A DNA stretch of 57,910 nt from Lactobacillus sp. (GCA_022651245.1 JALCQM010000016.1:1-57910), one strand, 5' to 3'; shown: positions 42,202-51,406, counted from the first letter of the stretch. Made by a program: numbers and translations. Notes: generated by a model not told the origin, from the letters alone.

Positions 42202-43342
42202 AGTCAAAAAACGCCCGGGCGACGCGTTCGTAAATCTTTTGTGCGTGGCGGTAGCGGTTGATGCTGACGTATTCGTCGACGCGGTGCCCCGTGGCGCCTT
42301 CGTCTGCGGTCGGGCCGTACCACACGATGTCGAAGTCATGGGCACTTTTGACGAAGGCCGAGGCGTCGGTGGCGCCTTGCGTGAAGTGCGGGGTGAAGTC
42401 CAACCCACGCTCAGCTTTGACTGCGGCGCGCAAGGCCGTCAGCAACTTGCCGTGGGGGTCGGACTCGACCGGGACGATGTTATGGATCAACTGGAATTCT
42501 AGGGTGCCTGGGCCTGCTTGGTTGAGGCGGTCGACGAGGCCCTGGAAGCGCGTGGTGACCTGGGCGTTGTCAAACGTTGGGGTCGGCCGCGCGTTACCGC
42601 GCAATTCGGCATAATCGGGGATGGTGTTGATCTGCTCGCCACCTTGCAAAACGGTCACCGAATGCACAAAGCGACCGATATACGGGTTGTCCGGGACATC
42701 AGCGAATAGGGTTTGTTCGGCGAGGTAAAATTGTGCCAGCTTACTTAAGGCGTTGACGCCTTTGTCAGGGTCCCCGCTGTGCGCGGCGCGGCCATGACTG
42801 CGCACGCGGTAATTGTAGGAGCCACCATGGCCCCATTTTAGACCGTTATCGCCGCCTTCGCCGACAATCAAGCCGGCCAGGTCGTCGACGTAACCGAGCT
42901 TGGTGAGCTGTTCGGCCCCGAGCAGCCCGTACTCTTCGCCGATCGTCGCCAGCAGGCGCACGTGATGTGGGAAGCCGGACTGCTTGAGCCGGATCAGCGT
43001 CAGGGTGAGCGCGGCTAATCCTGGCTTCATGTCTTCGGCGCCGCGGCCGTAGAGGCGATCGCCGTCGATCCACGGCTCAAAAGGCGGCCGGGTCCAATCT
43101 GCGGGATCGCCGGTATCGACTACGTCTTCGTGGCCGGTGAAGCCCAGCACCGGGCCAGGGGCGTCGGCGTTGATCTCGGCGACCAAGTTGTCCCGCCCGG
43201 GGGCATAAGGGATCAAGGTGCTGGGAATCCCGGCTGCCGCCAATTTGGCCTGTAAAATTTTGGCCACTCCGGTTTCGTTACCCGTGCTCGTCGATGAGTC
43301 GACGCGGATCAGCTCTTCTAATAAGGCAATATCTTCGTCCAT
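42200..43342 (-). CDS. M20 family metallopeptidase (ArgE/DapE-type)
   Basis: A 380-residue zinc amidohydrolase. Metal-binding motifs: TGHEDVVDTGD (His/Asp pair, about 69-79), GRGAEDMK (about 99-106, bridging Asp), EEYG (about 135-138, catalytic Glu), and a late H near ATGHRVDEYV (about 352-361); the dimerisation domain (about 175-280) is complete. It removes acyl groups from amino acids or cuts small peptides. ATG at 43342 lies two bases after the upstream S9 peptidase stop, with AAGGAG inside that gene's end, so both form an operon. The stop codon is the first base triplet of repeat array C. Confidence 0.9.
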   Translation of the reverse strand: MDEDIALLEELIRVDSSTSTGNETGVAKILQAKLAAAGIPSTLIPYAPGRDNLVAEINADAPGPVLGFTGHEDVVDTGDPADWTRPPFEPWIDGDRLYGRGAEDMKPGLAALTLTLIRLKQSGFPHHVRLLATIGEEYGLLGAEQLTKLGYVDDLAGLIVGEGGDNGLKWGHGGSYNYRVRSHGRAAHSGDPDKGVNALSKLAQFYLAEQTLFADVPDNPYIGRFVHSVTVLQGGEQINTIPDYAELRGNARPTPTFDNAQVTTRFQGLVDRLNQAGPGTLEFQLIHNIVPVESDPHGKLLTALRAAVKAERGLDFTPHFTQGATDASAFVKSAHDFDIVWYGPTADEGATGHRVDEYVSINRYRHAQKIYERVARAFFD

Positions 43343-43344
43343 GA

Positions 43345-45264
43345 TCAGTTCTCCTTCAAGTCGTGTTGGGCCAGCCACGCCAGCTCACTTTCCAGGCGTT
43401 CGACGCGTAAATTCGGTAACCCGGTCCGCGAAAGGTCGTGGTCGCTGGCAGGGAAGCGCAAGAAGTCGACCGGACTGCCGACGTGTTTCAAGGCGACGTA
43501 AAACTGTTCGGCTTGTTCGATTGGGACCCGGTAGTCGTTTTCACTGTGCACCAACAGCAAGGGCGTTTTCGCGTTTTGGACGTAGGCTAACGGGCTGTGG
43601 CGCCACCAGGTCGCGGCTTGGGACCAATCGGCGGCAAATTCGGCACGGTGTTCTCTGGGGGTGTAGTAGAAGCCGAGGTCGCTGGTGCCAAAGAAGCTGA
43701 CCCAGTTGGCGATTGCCCGCTCGGAGATGATGGCAGCGAAGCGGTCGGTGTGGGTCACCAGCCAGTTGGCCATGAAGCCGCCGTACGAGCCGCCGGTCGC
43801 AAATAAGCGCCGCGCGTTGATTTCCGGATGAGCAGCCAGCGCGGCGTCGACGCCGGCCATCAAGTCTTGGTAATCGGTACTGCCATAATGGCCGTAGATC
43901 GCCGTCAAAAAATGGTTGCCGTAGCTGGCACTGCCGCGGGGATTCAAGGCGATCACGCCGTAACCGGCACTGGTCTCGATTTGGAATTCTTGCATGTAGC
44001 TGTTGCCGTATGCCGAATGTGGCCCGCCATGGATCGACAAAAGCGCCGGGTGCCCGGCCGTTGCCGTGGCAGGTGGGTAGTAGAAGCCGTCAATGGTTTC
44101 GCCTTCGCGGGTGATCTGAAAAAGGCTGGGGGCGACCGGGTGCTTAGCCGCGACCCAGGCGGCATTGGGATCCACCACCAGATCGGTGGCGTGAAACAAC
44201 CGGCTAGGGTGCGTGTGTTGGCTCAAGACGTAAGCCAAGCCGTGTGGGCCCACCGCAAAGTCGGTGATGGTTCCCGGTTCGGTGGTGATGAGCTCAGGTT
44301 GCCCGTCGAGGGTGACGCGGAACAGGCGACTGGCGCCATGGTAGGTGGTGGTAAACACGATGGTGCGCGCATCTGCCCAGTATGCAGGAATACCAGAGCC
44401 GTTGAGCTGGGTATCGCTGATCACCGAATTGCCGATTTCAAGATCATGGTCTGTCAAAAGTTCCTGCGTTTGACCAGTTTGACGGTCATAAACATACAAG
44501 GTGTCCGTAAACCAATCAGGGGCGGTTTTGGGGTTGCCGACCAGAAGCACGTGAGCGTCATCTGGGGACAAGTCCAACACGCGAAATTGCCCGCGTGGTA
44601 AGCCGACATCTAAAGGCGTCTTAGTTTGGCTTTGTGGATCGAACCAAAAAGCCTCGGTATGCACAGTGTGGCCAGTTTCGGCCTCACGGGTCAAGAGCAG
44701 TTGCGCATCGCCGCTAGCGGCCGCAAGCGTGATATCTGCCGTGGTGGTATAGAGGCGCCGGTGGTTGGTAGGAGCGGTGCCTTGGTACCACAGCTCGTGG
44801 CGGACATTCTCCAAGCGCAACCCGTGCCCGTTGGCGCGATAATGCAGGCGCGTTAAATGTGCCGCGTGCGGCCAGTCAGCCGCCGCCGCGTCGGGCTGGG
44901 TCGTCTGTAGCCACCAGCCGTCGCCGGTGGCGTGCCACAAAAATCGCGTGACGCCATTGGTTAGCCAGGTGCGTTGCACGGCCGGACCGCCGTGCAACGG
45001 TTGGGTAAAGACTTGCGAGTGGCCGGCGGCATCACGGGAGAGAAAGGCGAGGGTCTCGTGGTCTGGACCGAGTTGTGGTGCGTTGTCATGGTGGTGGTCG
45101 TGGCCAAGCGCGGTGACGGTACCGTGCGCATGGTAGCTGATGGCGCTGTGGTAACTGTTACTGGCTTGGTCGAGCCAGTTGGTGACGATCACGATCCCAT
45201 CGGCGGTTACGACGGGGCGGGATAAGACGCGCAAGGCGAAAAGATCACTGGAATCGATCGACAT
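43345..45264 (-). CDS. S9 family peptidase (acyl-aminoacyl-peptidase/prolyl oligopeptidase type)
   Basis: A 639-residue serine peptidase: beta-propeller N-terminal region (about 1-370) with repeated W/Y-D-x-x-T segments and an alpha/beta-hydrolase C-terminal domain. The nucleophile is in GGSYGGFMANW (about 485-495), the acid in LVHSENDYRVP (about 571-581) and the base His in SDHDLSR (about 608-614). It cuts short peptides inside the cell and belongs with the neighbouring M20 peptidase and the divergent Opp operon to peptide use. ATG at 45264 has AGGAGGT upstream. Confidence 0.92.
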   Translation of the reverse strand: MSIDSSDLFALRVLSRPVVTADGIVIVTNWLDQASNSYHSAISYHAHGTVTALGHDHHHDNAPQLGPDHETLAFLSRDAAGHSQVFTQPLHGGPAVQRTWLTNGVTRFLWHATGDGWWLQTTQPDAAAADWPHAAHLTRLHYRANGHGLRLENVRHELWYQGTAPTNHRRLYTTTADITLAAASGDAQLLLTREAETGHTVHTEAFWFDPQSQTKTPLDVGLPRGQFRVLDLSPDDAHVLLVGNPKTAPDWFTDTLYVYDRQTGQTQELLTDHDLEIGNSVISDTQLNGSGIPAYWADARTIVFTTTYHGASRLFRVTLDGQPELITTEPGTITDFAVGPHGLAYVLSQHTHPSRLFHATDLVVDPNAAWVAAKHPVAPSLFQITREGETIDGFYYPPATATAGHPALLSIHGGPHSAYGNSYMQEFQIETSAGYGVIALNPRGSASYGNHFLTAIYGHYGSTDYQDLMAGVDAALAAHPEINARRLFATGGSYGGFMANWLVTHTDRFAAIISERAIANWVSFFGTSDLGFYYTPREHRAEFAADWSQAATWWRHSPLAYVQNAKTPLLLVHSENDYRVPIEQAEQFYVALKHVGSPVDFLRFPASDHDLSRTGLPNLRVERLESELAWLAQHDLKEN

Positions 45265-45424
45265 AGTCAACACCTCCTGAACTTGTTGGCGCTTATTTTA
45301 ATCGTTAGCTCATGAAAAACGCAAGGATTAAATTTTTCGGCGAAGAAGGCTTTTGTCGCGGCGTTTAATTTGTTGGAACATGAAAAAGTGATGAGGAGGG
45401 GATGAATTTTTTTGTGCAAAATAA

Positions 45425-45453
45425 TTGACAGTTGTCAGTGAATCACGTACACT
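45425..45453 (+). promoter_or_regulatory. Promoter of the opp leader
   Basis: TTGACA (45425-45430) and TACACT (45448-45453) with exactly 17 bases between. The -35 box is part of a near palindrome TGACA-GT-TGTCA (45426-45437). Confidence 0.8.
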
Positions 45454-45484
45454 AAGCCCAAATTCAAAAAGGAGGCGGGCTTCG

Positions 45485-45586
45485 ATGACACAAACAAACA
45501 ACATGATGATGTGCATGTGCATGTGTGACTGGTATGAAATTCATAGCAGCTCTTTTGTGCGTGTCCATCGATCCTCGCTAAATTAG
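45485..45586 (+). CDS. Met/Cys-rich leader peptide upstream of oppA, 33 aa
   Basis: A short frame with an AAAGGAGG site 7 to 14 bases upstream. It reads MTQTNN, then a run of three Met and three alternating Cys-Met pairs ending in Cys (residues 7-14), then DWYEIHSSSFVRVHR and a TAG stop. It lies between a consensus promoter and a terminator hairpin at 45603. The layout is that of a transcription attenuator that senses charged tRNA: stalling at the Met/Cys codons could prevent the terminator. The coding assignment rests on the ribosome site and the unusual codon run. Confidence 0.6.
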   Translation: MTQTNNMMMCMCMCDWYEIHSSSFVRVHRSSLN

Positions 45587-45588
45587 CG
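45575..45588 (+). promoter_or_regulatory. Anti-terminator-type hairpin at the leader stop codon
   Basis: TCGCTA-AAT-TAGCGA forms a 6-bp stem covering the leader stop codon. Its left arm CGCTAA can instead pair with TTAGCG at 45601-45606, which in turn is part of the terminator stem, so two exclusive structures are possible. Confidence 0.5.
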
Positions 45589-45602
45589 AAGAAGGATCAG
45601 TT

Positions 45603-45644
45603 AGCGGCGCTCCGGGAGCTTTCCGGGGTACCGCTTTTATTTTT
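45603..45644 (+). terminator. Attenuator terminator upstream of oppA
   Basis: The stem AGCGG...CCGCT with an inner CCGG/CCGG pair is followed by TTTTATTTTT. A further hairpin pairs CCTAACC (45647-45653) with GGTTAGG (45679-45685), covering part of the oppA ribosome site, so translation may be controlled too. Confidence 0.65.
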
Positions 45645-45696
45645 GCCCTAACCGGGAAGCATCGCGGTGTCGACTTAGGGTTAGGAGTGAAATTGA

Positions 45697-47370
45697 ATGG
45701 CAAAAGCACGATTATATGTGGCCGCAACAGCGGTCGTTGGCCTTGGCGCCGTGTTGGCCGCTTGTGGGAACAATAGCAGCGCCAGCAGCACCAAGCAGGA
45801 ATTGAACCTGGTGCAAAACCTCGATCCCACCACGCTAGACGTGAACGATGAACGCAACGTATCAGAAGTCGCCGTCATGAATGCGACACAAGAAGGCTTG
45901 TTCAGGACCGAATCACACAATGGCAAGGATAAGCTGGTTTTGGCCGGGGCGAAGTCCTACCACGTGTCTGCCGACGGGTTGACGTATACCTTCAAGCTGC
46001 GCGACAGCAAGTGGTCTGATGGCAAGGTGGTCACCGCGCAGCAGTACGTGGACTCGATTCTGCGGGAGCTTAACCCGAAGAACGCCTTCGCCCACGCGAG
46101 TTCCGCCTATGCGATCAAAGGCGCCGAAGCGTACAACACCGGCAAGGGCACCGCGGCCCAAGTGGGCGTGGCCGCACCAGACAGCAAAACGCTGACGATC
46201 ACGTTAGCGTACAAAGACAGCTACTTCACCCACGAGATCTCGAACGTCTATTTTTACCCCGTGCGGCTGGACTTGATCAAAAAAGTCGGCAATACCGCGT
46301 GGAAGACGGCCTACAAGAAGCAAGTGTCTAACGGCCCGTTCAAGTATTCAGCGTGGAAAAAGAACGACAAGCTGGTCTTAGTCAAGAACAACAAGTATTG
46401 GAACGCCAAGAAGGTGAAGTTACAAAAGGTGACCTACACCACGACGACGAAGGATTCAACGATCTTATCGCTGATGCAATCGGGGCAACTTGATGCGATC
46501 ACCGCGAGCGGCGCCCAGGCGAGTGACTTCGACCAACTGACGAAGAATAATAAGATCACCAAGATCACCCAACCAGGCGCCCGCATCGGCTTTGTGATCT
46601 TCAACCAGCATACCGGCGGCTTGTCTGGACTGTTGCAAAACACGAAGATCCGCCAAGCGTTGTCCTTGTCGATCAACCGCTCTGATTACAACAAGGCGAT
46701 CGCCGATGGGCAAGATAATCCGGCGACTAACTTCGTGCCGAAGAGCGTGACCGTGGGCAATACCAATTTCTACAAGTACACCGGGAACGTTTTGGCCAAG
46801 GCCCAAAAGCAATATAACAGTAAAGCCAAACTCCAAGCGCTGTTCCAAGAGGGGTTGAAAGAATTAGGCAAGTCCACCGACTTGAATGCCGTCACCTTGA
46901 CCTTCCTGTCGCCAGGCGAAGACACCGCCGATATCGGGCCGGTGATCAAGCAACAGCTGGAAAAGACCTTGGGGATTCACGTCACGGTGAAGATTCAACC
47001 TGATGCGGCCGCCTTTTCCGCCGCTCGTGACAAGAACGACTACGACTTGTTGGCCAATGGCTGGTCGGGCGGCTCCGATCCAAGCACGTTTTTGACCTTG
47101 TGGCAGTCGACCAACGGCTTCCAGCGCTACTTCGGCGGTTATAATTCCAAGACCTATGACGACCTGTATGCGCAACTGGAAAATGCCGACAGCAACGCTG
47201 ACCGCCTGAAGATCTTCGCCGCCTTGCAAGACCAATTGGTGGCGAAGGACTACGGGGTGGCCGCGACCACCAGCTCGAACTCCCGGATCTTTGTCTCCAA
47301 GAGCGTCAAGGACTTGCAGACCCCGGTTTTCGGCACACCGTTTAACTATAATTACGCCTATAAAAAGTAG
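45697..47370 (+). CDS. oppA: Oligopeptide ABC transporter substrate-binding lipoprotein
   Basis: A 557-residue extracytoplasmic binding protein. The signal peptide ends in the lipobox LAAC (Cys23), followed by a Ser/Asn-rich linker. SBP family 5 segments include N-L-D-P-T-T-L-D (about 43-50), TYTFKLRDSKWSDGKVVTAQ (about 93-112) and the IRQALSLSINR block (about 318-328). It captures peptides for the OppBCDF importer encoded next. First structural gene after the leader peptide and attenuator. Translation starts at the ATG after GGAG. Confidence 0.95.
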   Translation: MAKARLYVAATAVVGLGAVLAACGNNSSASSTKQELNLVQNLDPTTLDVNDERNVSEVAVMNATQEGLFRTESHNGKDKLVLAGAKSYHVSADGLTYTFKLRDSKWSDGKVVTAQQYVDSILRELNPKNAFAHASSAYAIKGAEAYNTGKGTAAQVGVAAPDSKTLTITLAYKDSYFTHEISNVYFYPVRLDLIKKVGNTAWKTAYKKQVSNGPFKYSAWKKNDKLVLVKNNKYWNAKKVKLQKVTYTTTTKDSTILSLMQSGQLDAITASGAQASDFDQLTKNNKITKITQPGARIGFVIFNQHTGGLSGLLQNTKIRQALSLSINRSDYNKAIADGQDNPATNFVPKSVTVGNTNFYKYTGNVLAKAQKQYNSKAKLQALFQEGLKELGKSTDLNAVTLTFLSPGEDTADIGPVIKQQLEKTLGIHVTVKIQPDAAAFSAARDKNDYDLLANGWSGGSDPSTFLTLWQSTNGFQRYFGGYNSKTYDDLYAQLENADSNADRLKIFAALQDQLVAKDYGVAATTSSNSRIFVSKSVKDLQTPVFGTPFNYNYAYKK

Positions 47371-47393
47371 TTGGCTGAGAAAGTGAGCACCAT

Positions 47394-48353
47394 ATGGTAA
47401 AAGTCATCGTGCGGCGCCTGGTTGAGTTGGCCGTCGCCTTATTCTTGATCACTAGCGCCACCTTTTTTCTCTTGGCGGCGATTCCGGGGGACGCTTTATC
47501 GGCGCAAACCGACAACCTACCAGAAGCCGCGCGCCAGCGAGTTTACGCGCAGTCGGGGTTGAACAAACCCGTGCTTGAGCGCTATGCAACCACGATGACC
47601 TCGATGCTGCACGGCAACTTCGGGGAGTCGATCGCCGATCCAGGCATGACCATGAGCAAGGTGGTGCACGAGAAGCTCCCAGTGTCTTTGCGCTTGGGCT
47701 TGCAGCAGGTGCTACTCGGGATTCCGTTAGGGTTGTTTTTTGGCATTCTGGCGGCGATCTATAAAAACACGTGGATCGATCATACCGTGACGGTGTTGAG
47801 TCTGTTGTTAATGTCGGTGCCAAGCCTCGTGTTGGGGTTGTTGCTGCAAAGCTACTTCGGTGGCAAGCTCGGCTGGTTCCCGATTCTAGGGTGGCCTGAA
47901 GGGTCGCAGCTGTGGTTTGGCGGCTGGGCGTTGACGATTTTGCCGACGGTGGCTGGGGCGCTGACGCACGTGGCCACCTACGCGCGGCTGTTGAAGAACT
48001 CGATGCTCGACATTTTAGGGTCCGATTACGTGCAAACCGCCCGGGCCAAAGGCGTGCCAGAGTACCGGGTGGTCACGCACCATATCGTGCGTAACGCTGC
48101 GATTCCCGTGATCACCCGCTTGCCGATGACCGTCGCCTTTTCCATTACCGGCTCTGTGTTCATCGAAAGCATCTTCGTGATCCCTGGGATCGGCCAATAC
48201 TTCGTGCAGGCGCTGAATAACCGCGATGTGCCGATCGTGATGGGCGAAACCGTGATGCTGGCGGCCTTATACATCGGGTCGTTGTTCCTCACCGACTTGC
48301 TGTACATGGCCGTCGATCCGCGTATCAAGTTATACGACCGAAAGGAGGGGTAA
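47394..48353 (+). CDS. oppB: Oligopeptide ABC transporter permease OppB
   Basis: A 319-residue membrane protein with six helices. The N-terminal helix I-V-R-R-L-V-E-L-A-V-A-L, the QSGLNKPVLERY periplasmic loop and the EAA loop (ARAKGVPEYRVVTHHIVRNA, about 216-235) that contacts the ATPases are all typical. Pairs with OppC to form the pore. It follows oppA by 23 bases and precedes oppC by one base. Confidence 0.95.
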   Translation: MVKVIVRRLVELAVALFLITSATFFLLAAIPGDALSAQTDNLPEAARQRVYAQSGLNKPVLERYATTMTSMLHGNFGESIADPGMTMSKVVHEKLPVSLRLGLQQVLLGIPLGLFFGILAAIYKNTWIDHTVTVLSLLLMSVPSLVLGLLLQSYFGGKLGWFPILGWPEGSQLWFGGWALTILPTVAGALTHVATYARLLKNSMLDILGSDYVQTARAKGVPEYRVVTHHIVRNAAIPVITRLPMTVAFSITGSVFIESIFVIPGIGQYFVQALNNRDVPIVMGETVMLAALYIGSLFLTDLLYMAVDPRIKLYDRKEG

Positions 48354-48354
48354 C

Positions 48355-49293
48355 ATGGCTTTACCAGATTTTGCTTTTGTGACCCCCGAGCAGCGACGCG
48401 CGCAAGCAGCAGCGACTCAAGTAGCGGCACCGCCCAGCATCGGTTTTTGGAAAACGGCTGGGCGCAAGCTCGTGCATGACCGCATGGCGTTGCTGTGGTT
48501 GGCCGTGTTAGCGCTGATCGTGGTGCTCGCCGTCGTCGGCCCGTGGCTTTCGGGGCAAAATGCTAACCAGATCCATGTGGACTTGCGCAACGCAGCTTCC
48601 AGCAGCGCCCACTGGTTCGGGACCGACCGCCTGGGCCGCGATTTGTTCACCCGGGTGTGCTTAGGCATTCGGATCAGTTTGCTGGTGGCGCTTTTGGCCA
48701 CGGCGATCGGGACGGTCATCGGCACGATTTACGGCATGTTGATGGCCTTCTTCGGTGGCTTGGTCGATGAACTACTGCTGCGCGTGCTGACCATTTTCAA
48801 TTCGCTGCCGTCGCTGTTGTTGACGATGATCATTATGGCGGTGCTCGGTAGCGGTGTCGGCACAATGTTGTTTGCTTTGGCGATTACTAGTTGGTCTTAC
48901 GCCGCCCGGCAGGCACGGGGGCTGGTCTTGCAGTTACGCCACAAGGATTACGTAACCGCCGCGTTGATGCTGGATACGCCGTTGTGGAAGCTGATGGTCC
49001 GGCATTTTGTCCCGAATATGGCCAGTATCTTGATCCTCGATATCGGTCAAAGTATTCCGGCGAATATTTTTGCCGAAGCGAGCTTGAGTTTCTTAGGTCT
49101 GGGTATTCAGGCCCCGCAGACGAGTTTGGGGATCTTGATCGCCGATGGCCAAGACCAGATGTTGCAACATCCCTTGGAGTTGTACATCCCAATCGCCTTT
49201 TTGGTTTTGATCGTGTTGGCGTTCAACATCTTCGGTGACAGCTTGCGCGATGCCTTGGATCCGCGCTATCAGGCCCAAGGTGGCCGGTCATGA
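48355..49293 (+). CDS. oppC: Oligopeptide ABC transporter permease OppC
   Basis: A 312-residue permease. The segment HWFGTDRLGRDLFTRVCLG (about 83-101) is the OppC signature, followed by the membrane helices, the EAA-type loop and the end PQTSLGILIADGQDQML...A-L-D-P-R. The gene ends with an ATGA overlap with a small downstream frame. Confidence 0.95.
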   Translation: MALPDFAFVTPEQRRAQAAATQVAAPPSIGFWKTAGRKLVHDRMALLWLAVLALIVVLAVVGPWLSGQNANQIHVDLRNAASSSAHWFGTDRLGRDLFTRVCLGIRISLLVALLATAIGTVIGTIYGMLMAFFGGLVDELLLRVLTIFNSLPSLLLTMIIMAVLGSGVGTMLFALAITSWSYAARQARGLVLQLRHKDYVTAALMLDTPLWKLMVRHFVPNMASILILDIGQSIPANIFAEASLSFLGLGIQAPQTSLGILIADGQDQMLQHPLELYIPIAFLVLIVLAFNIFGDSLRDALDPRYQAQGGRS

Positions 49294-49454
49294 GCGCCGG
49301 GCTGCATGCGCTCGCTTGGGTTGCAGTTGCCGGTGGGTTGCTGTTGGCGGCGATCAAGCTGCTGTGGCCGCACCGGCGCTTGCCGGCGTGGCGCTGGGCC
49401 GTGGTGCTCATCATCGGTGGCGCTATCGTCGGCACGCTCGTCGACGGGTGGTAA
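49290..49454 (+). CDS. Small membrane protein, 54 aa, in the opp operon
   Basis: A short frame starts in the ATGA overlap with the oppC stop and ends before oppD. It has two hydrophobic segments (about 6-26 and 36-52) separated by a basic WPHRRLPAWR loop, so it is probably a two-helix membrane protein. No family is recognised. The exact stop/start overlap and intact frame between oppC and oppD support translation. A role in assembling or regulating the transporter is possible but only inferred. Confidence 0.55.
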   Translation: MSAGLHALAWVAVAGGLLLAAIKLLWPHRRLPAWRWAVVLIIGGAIVGTLVDGW

Positions 49455-49491
49455 CCTGTCGCGTTAATTAGGAAAAAGGAGCCTAGCTTGT

Positions 49492-50541
49492 ATGGCTGAA
49501 GAAATCATTCGTATCCGTGACCTCCACGTCACCTTCACAGAAACCAGCGGGCACGTCTATGCGGTCCGCGGCGTGGATTTGACGCTTAATCACGGCGAGA
49601 CGCTGGCGATCGTCGGCGAATCGGGCTCGGGCAAATCCGTCACCACCAAGGCGTTGTTAGGCTTGTTGCCCACTAACGCCCGGGTGACCGCCGAGACGCT
49701 GAGTTATCAAGGCCAAGAACTGCAACAACTCCGGCGGCGTGACTACGATCAGCTGCGCGGTCGGGAGCTGGCCTTGATCTTCCAAGATCCGCTCAGTGCC
49801 TTGAACCCCACCATGCGGATCGGTAAGCAGCTAGGGGAGGTGTTGGTGGTCCACGAACACCTCAAAAAGGCCGCCTTGCAGGCACGGGTCGCGGCTGCAT
49901 TAACGTCAGTCGGGTTAGGCGATGCGCCGGAGTTGGCCCGCAAGTACCCCCATGAGTTGTCTGGCGGCCAGCGCCAGCGTGTCGTGATCGCCATGGCGCT
50001 GATCGCGCACCCGCAGGTGTTGGTGGCCGATGAGCCGACCACCGCGCTGGATGTGACGCTGCAGGCGCAGGTGTTGGCGCTGATCAAGGCGCAAAAAACG
50101 CAACAGGACCTGTCGATTTTGTTCATTACCCATGACCTCGGGGTGGTGGCCAACATCGCCGACCGGGTGGCAATCATGTATGCCGGGCAGATCGTGGAGT
50201 GTGGTACCGCCGAAGAAATTTTTTACCATCCCCAACATCCTTACACCTGGGCGTTGTTAGAGGCCGTTCCGGACGACAGTCGAGCCGACGAGACTTTATT
50301 TTCGCTGCCGGGGACGCCACCGGACTTGCACCAAGAACCGGTGGGGGATGCGTTTGCCCCGCGCAATCCGTATGCGTTGGGCATCGATTTCCGCGAGGCG
50401 CCACCGCGCACGCAACTCACGGCGACGCATTGGGTGCGCTCGTGGTTGCTTGATCCACAAGCACCCGCTTATGAGCCGCCGGCCGCGATCCAGGCGCGCT
50501 GGCACGAGTATGCGAAGATGAAGGAGGCCGCGCATGACTGA
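49492..50541 (+). CDS. oppD: Oligopeptide ABC transporter ATPase OppD
   Basis: A 349-residue ATPase with Walker A GESGSGKS (about 43-50), signature LSGGQRQRV (about 157-165), Walker B VLVADEPTTALD (about 178-189), the switch His in THDLG, and the C-terminal oligopeptide ABC extension (about 230-320, with YTWALLEAVPD). Energises import together with OppF. Its end overlaps the oppF start by 8 bases. AAAGGAG lies 15 to 10 bases before the ATG. Confidence 0.95.
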   Translation: MAEEIIRIRDLHVTFTETSGHVYAVRGVDLTLNHGETLAIVGESGSGKSVTTKALLGLLPTNARVTAETLSYQGQELQQLRRRDYDQLRGRELALIFQDPLSALNPTMRIGKQLGEVLVVHEHLKKAALQARVAAALTSVGLGDAPELARKYPHELSGGQRQRVVIAMALIAHPQVLVADEPTTALDVTLQAQVLALIKAQKTQQDLSILFITHDLGVVANIADRVAIMYAGQIVECGTAEEIFYHPQHPYTWALLEAVPDDSRADETLFSLPGTPPDLHQEPVGDAFAPRNPYALGIDFREAPPRTQLTATHWVRSWLLDPQAPAYEPPAAIQARWHEYAKMKEAAHD

Positions 50542-51406
50542 ACCAATCTACTCTGTCCGTGACCTCAGCGTCACCTTCAAGCGCGGCCATATCCAGGCCG
50601 TCGATCACGTGAGCTTCAGTGTACCGACCGGTAGTATCGTCGGGTTGGTCGGTGAATCGGGGTCGGGGAAAACCACCACAGCCCGCGCCATGGCCGGGAT
50701 CGGCCCGATTACGAGCGGCACCGTGCGCTTTGCCGGGCAGCCTTTGAACCACGTCAACCGTCACATTTTCCGCAAGGCGGTGCAGATGGTGTTCCAAGAC
50801 CCCTTCGAGTCTTTGAATCCGCGTGAAAAAGTGGGCGATATCATCGCTGAAGGCATCGATAATTACCACCTCGCCAAGGACGCTGCCGAGCGCCGCCAGC
50901 GTGTGATCGCGCTTTTGCAGGCGGTAGGGTTGACGGCCAACGCGCTCAACCGCTTCCCGCATGAGTTCTCTGGTGGTCAACGCCAGCGGATCGGGATCGC
51001 GCGGGCATTAGCGGTCGAGCCAGAGTTCTTATTTTTAGATGAACCGATCTCGGCGCTAGACGTGTCGATCCAGGCGCAGATCGTGAACTTGTTGAAGCGG
51101 CTCCAGCAAACACGGGCGCTGACGTACTTGTTTATCGCCCACGACTTGTCAATGGTGCGCTACTTGTGCGATTCGGTGTTAGTGATGTACCACGGCCGCA
51201 TCGTCGAGTCTGGCCCGACGGCGGCGGTTTACGGCGATCCGCGGCACCGCTACACCCAATCGCTGCTGTCGGCGGTACCCCACGCCGACCCCGTGTATGA
51301 AGCGCACAAACAGATCATCACGTTCGATTCACAGGTGATCAAGGAAGCGGACACGCTGGTCGATGTGGGCGGCGGGCACCTGGTTTTAGGAGGCACAAAT
51401 GGTTGA
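50534..51406 (+). CDS. oppF: Oligopeptide ABC transporter ATPase OppF
   Basis: A 290-residue ATPase. Walker A GESGSGKT (about 39-46), signature FSGGQRQRIGIA (about 144-155), Walker B FLFLDEPISALD (about 164-175) and the His switch AHDLSMV are complete. The C-terminal extension is shorter than in E. coli OppF. Its stop overlaps the next gene (51399) by 8 bases. Confidence 0.95.
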   Translation: MTEPIYSVRDLSVTFKRGHIQAVDHVSFSVPTGSIVGLVGESGSGKTTTARAMAGIGPITSGTVRFAGQPLNHVNRHIFRKAVQMVFQDPFESLNPREKVGDIIAEGIDNYHLAKDAAERRQRVIALLQAVGLTANALNRFPHEFSGGQRQRIGIARALAVEPEFLFLDEPISALDVSIQAQIVNLLKRLQQTRALTYLFIAHDLSMVRYLCDSVLVMYHGRIVESGPTAAVYGDPRHRYTQSLLSAVPHADPVYEAHKQIITFDSQVIKEADTLVDVGGGHLVLGGTNG

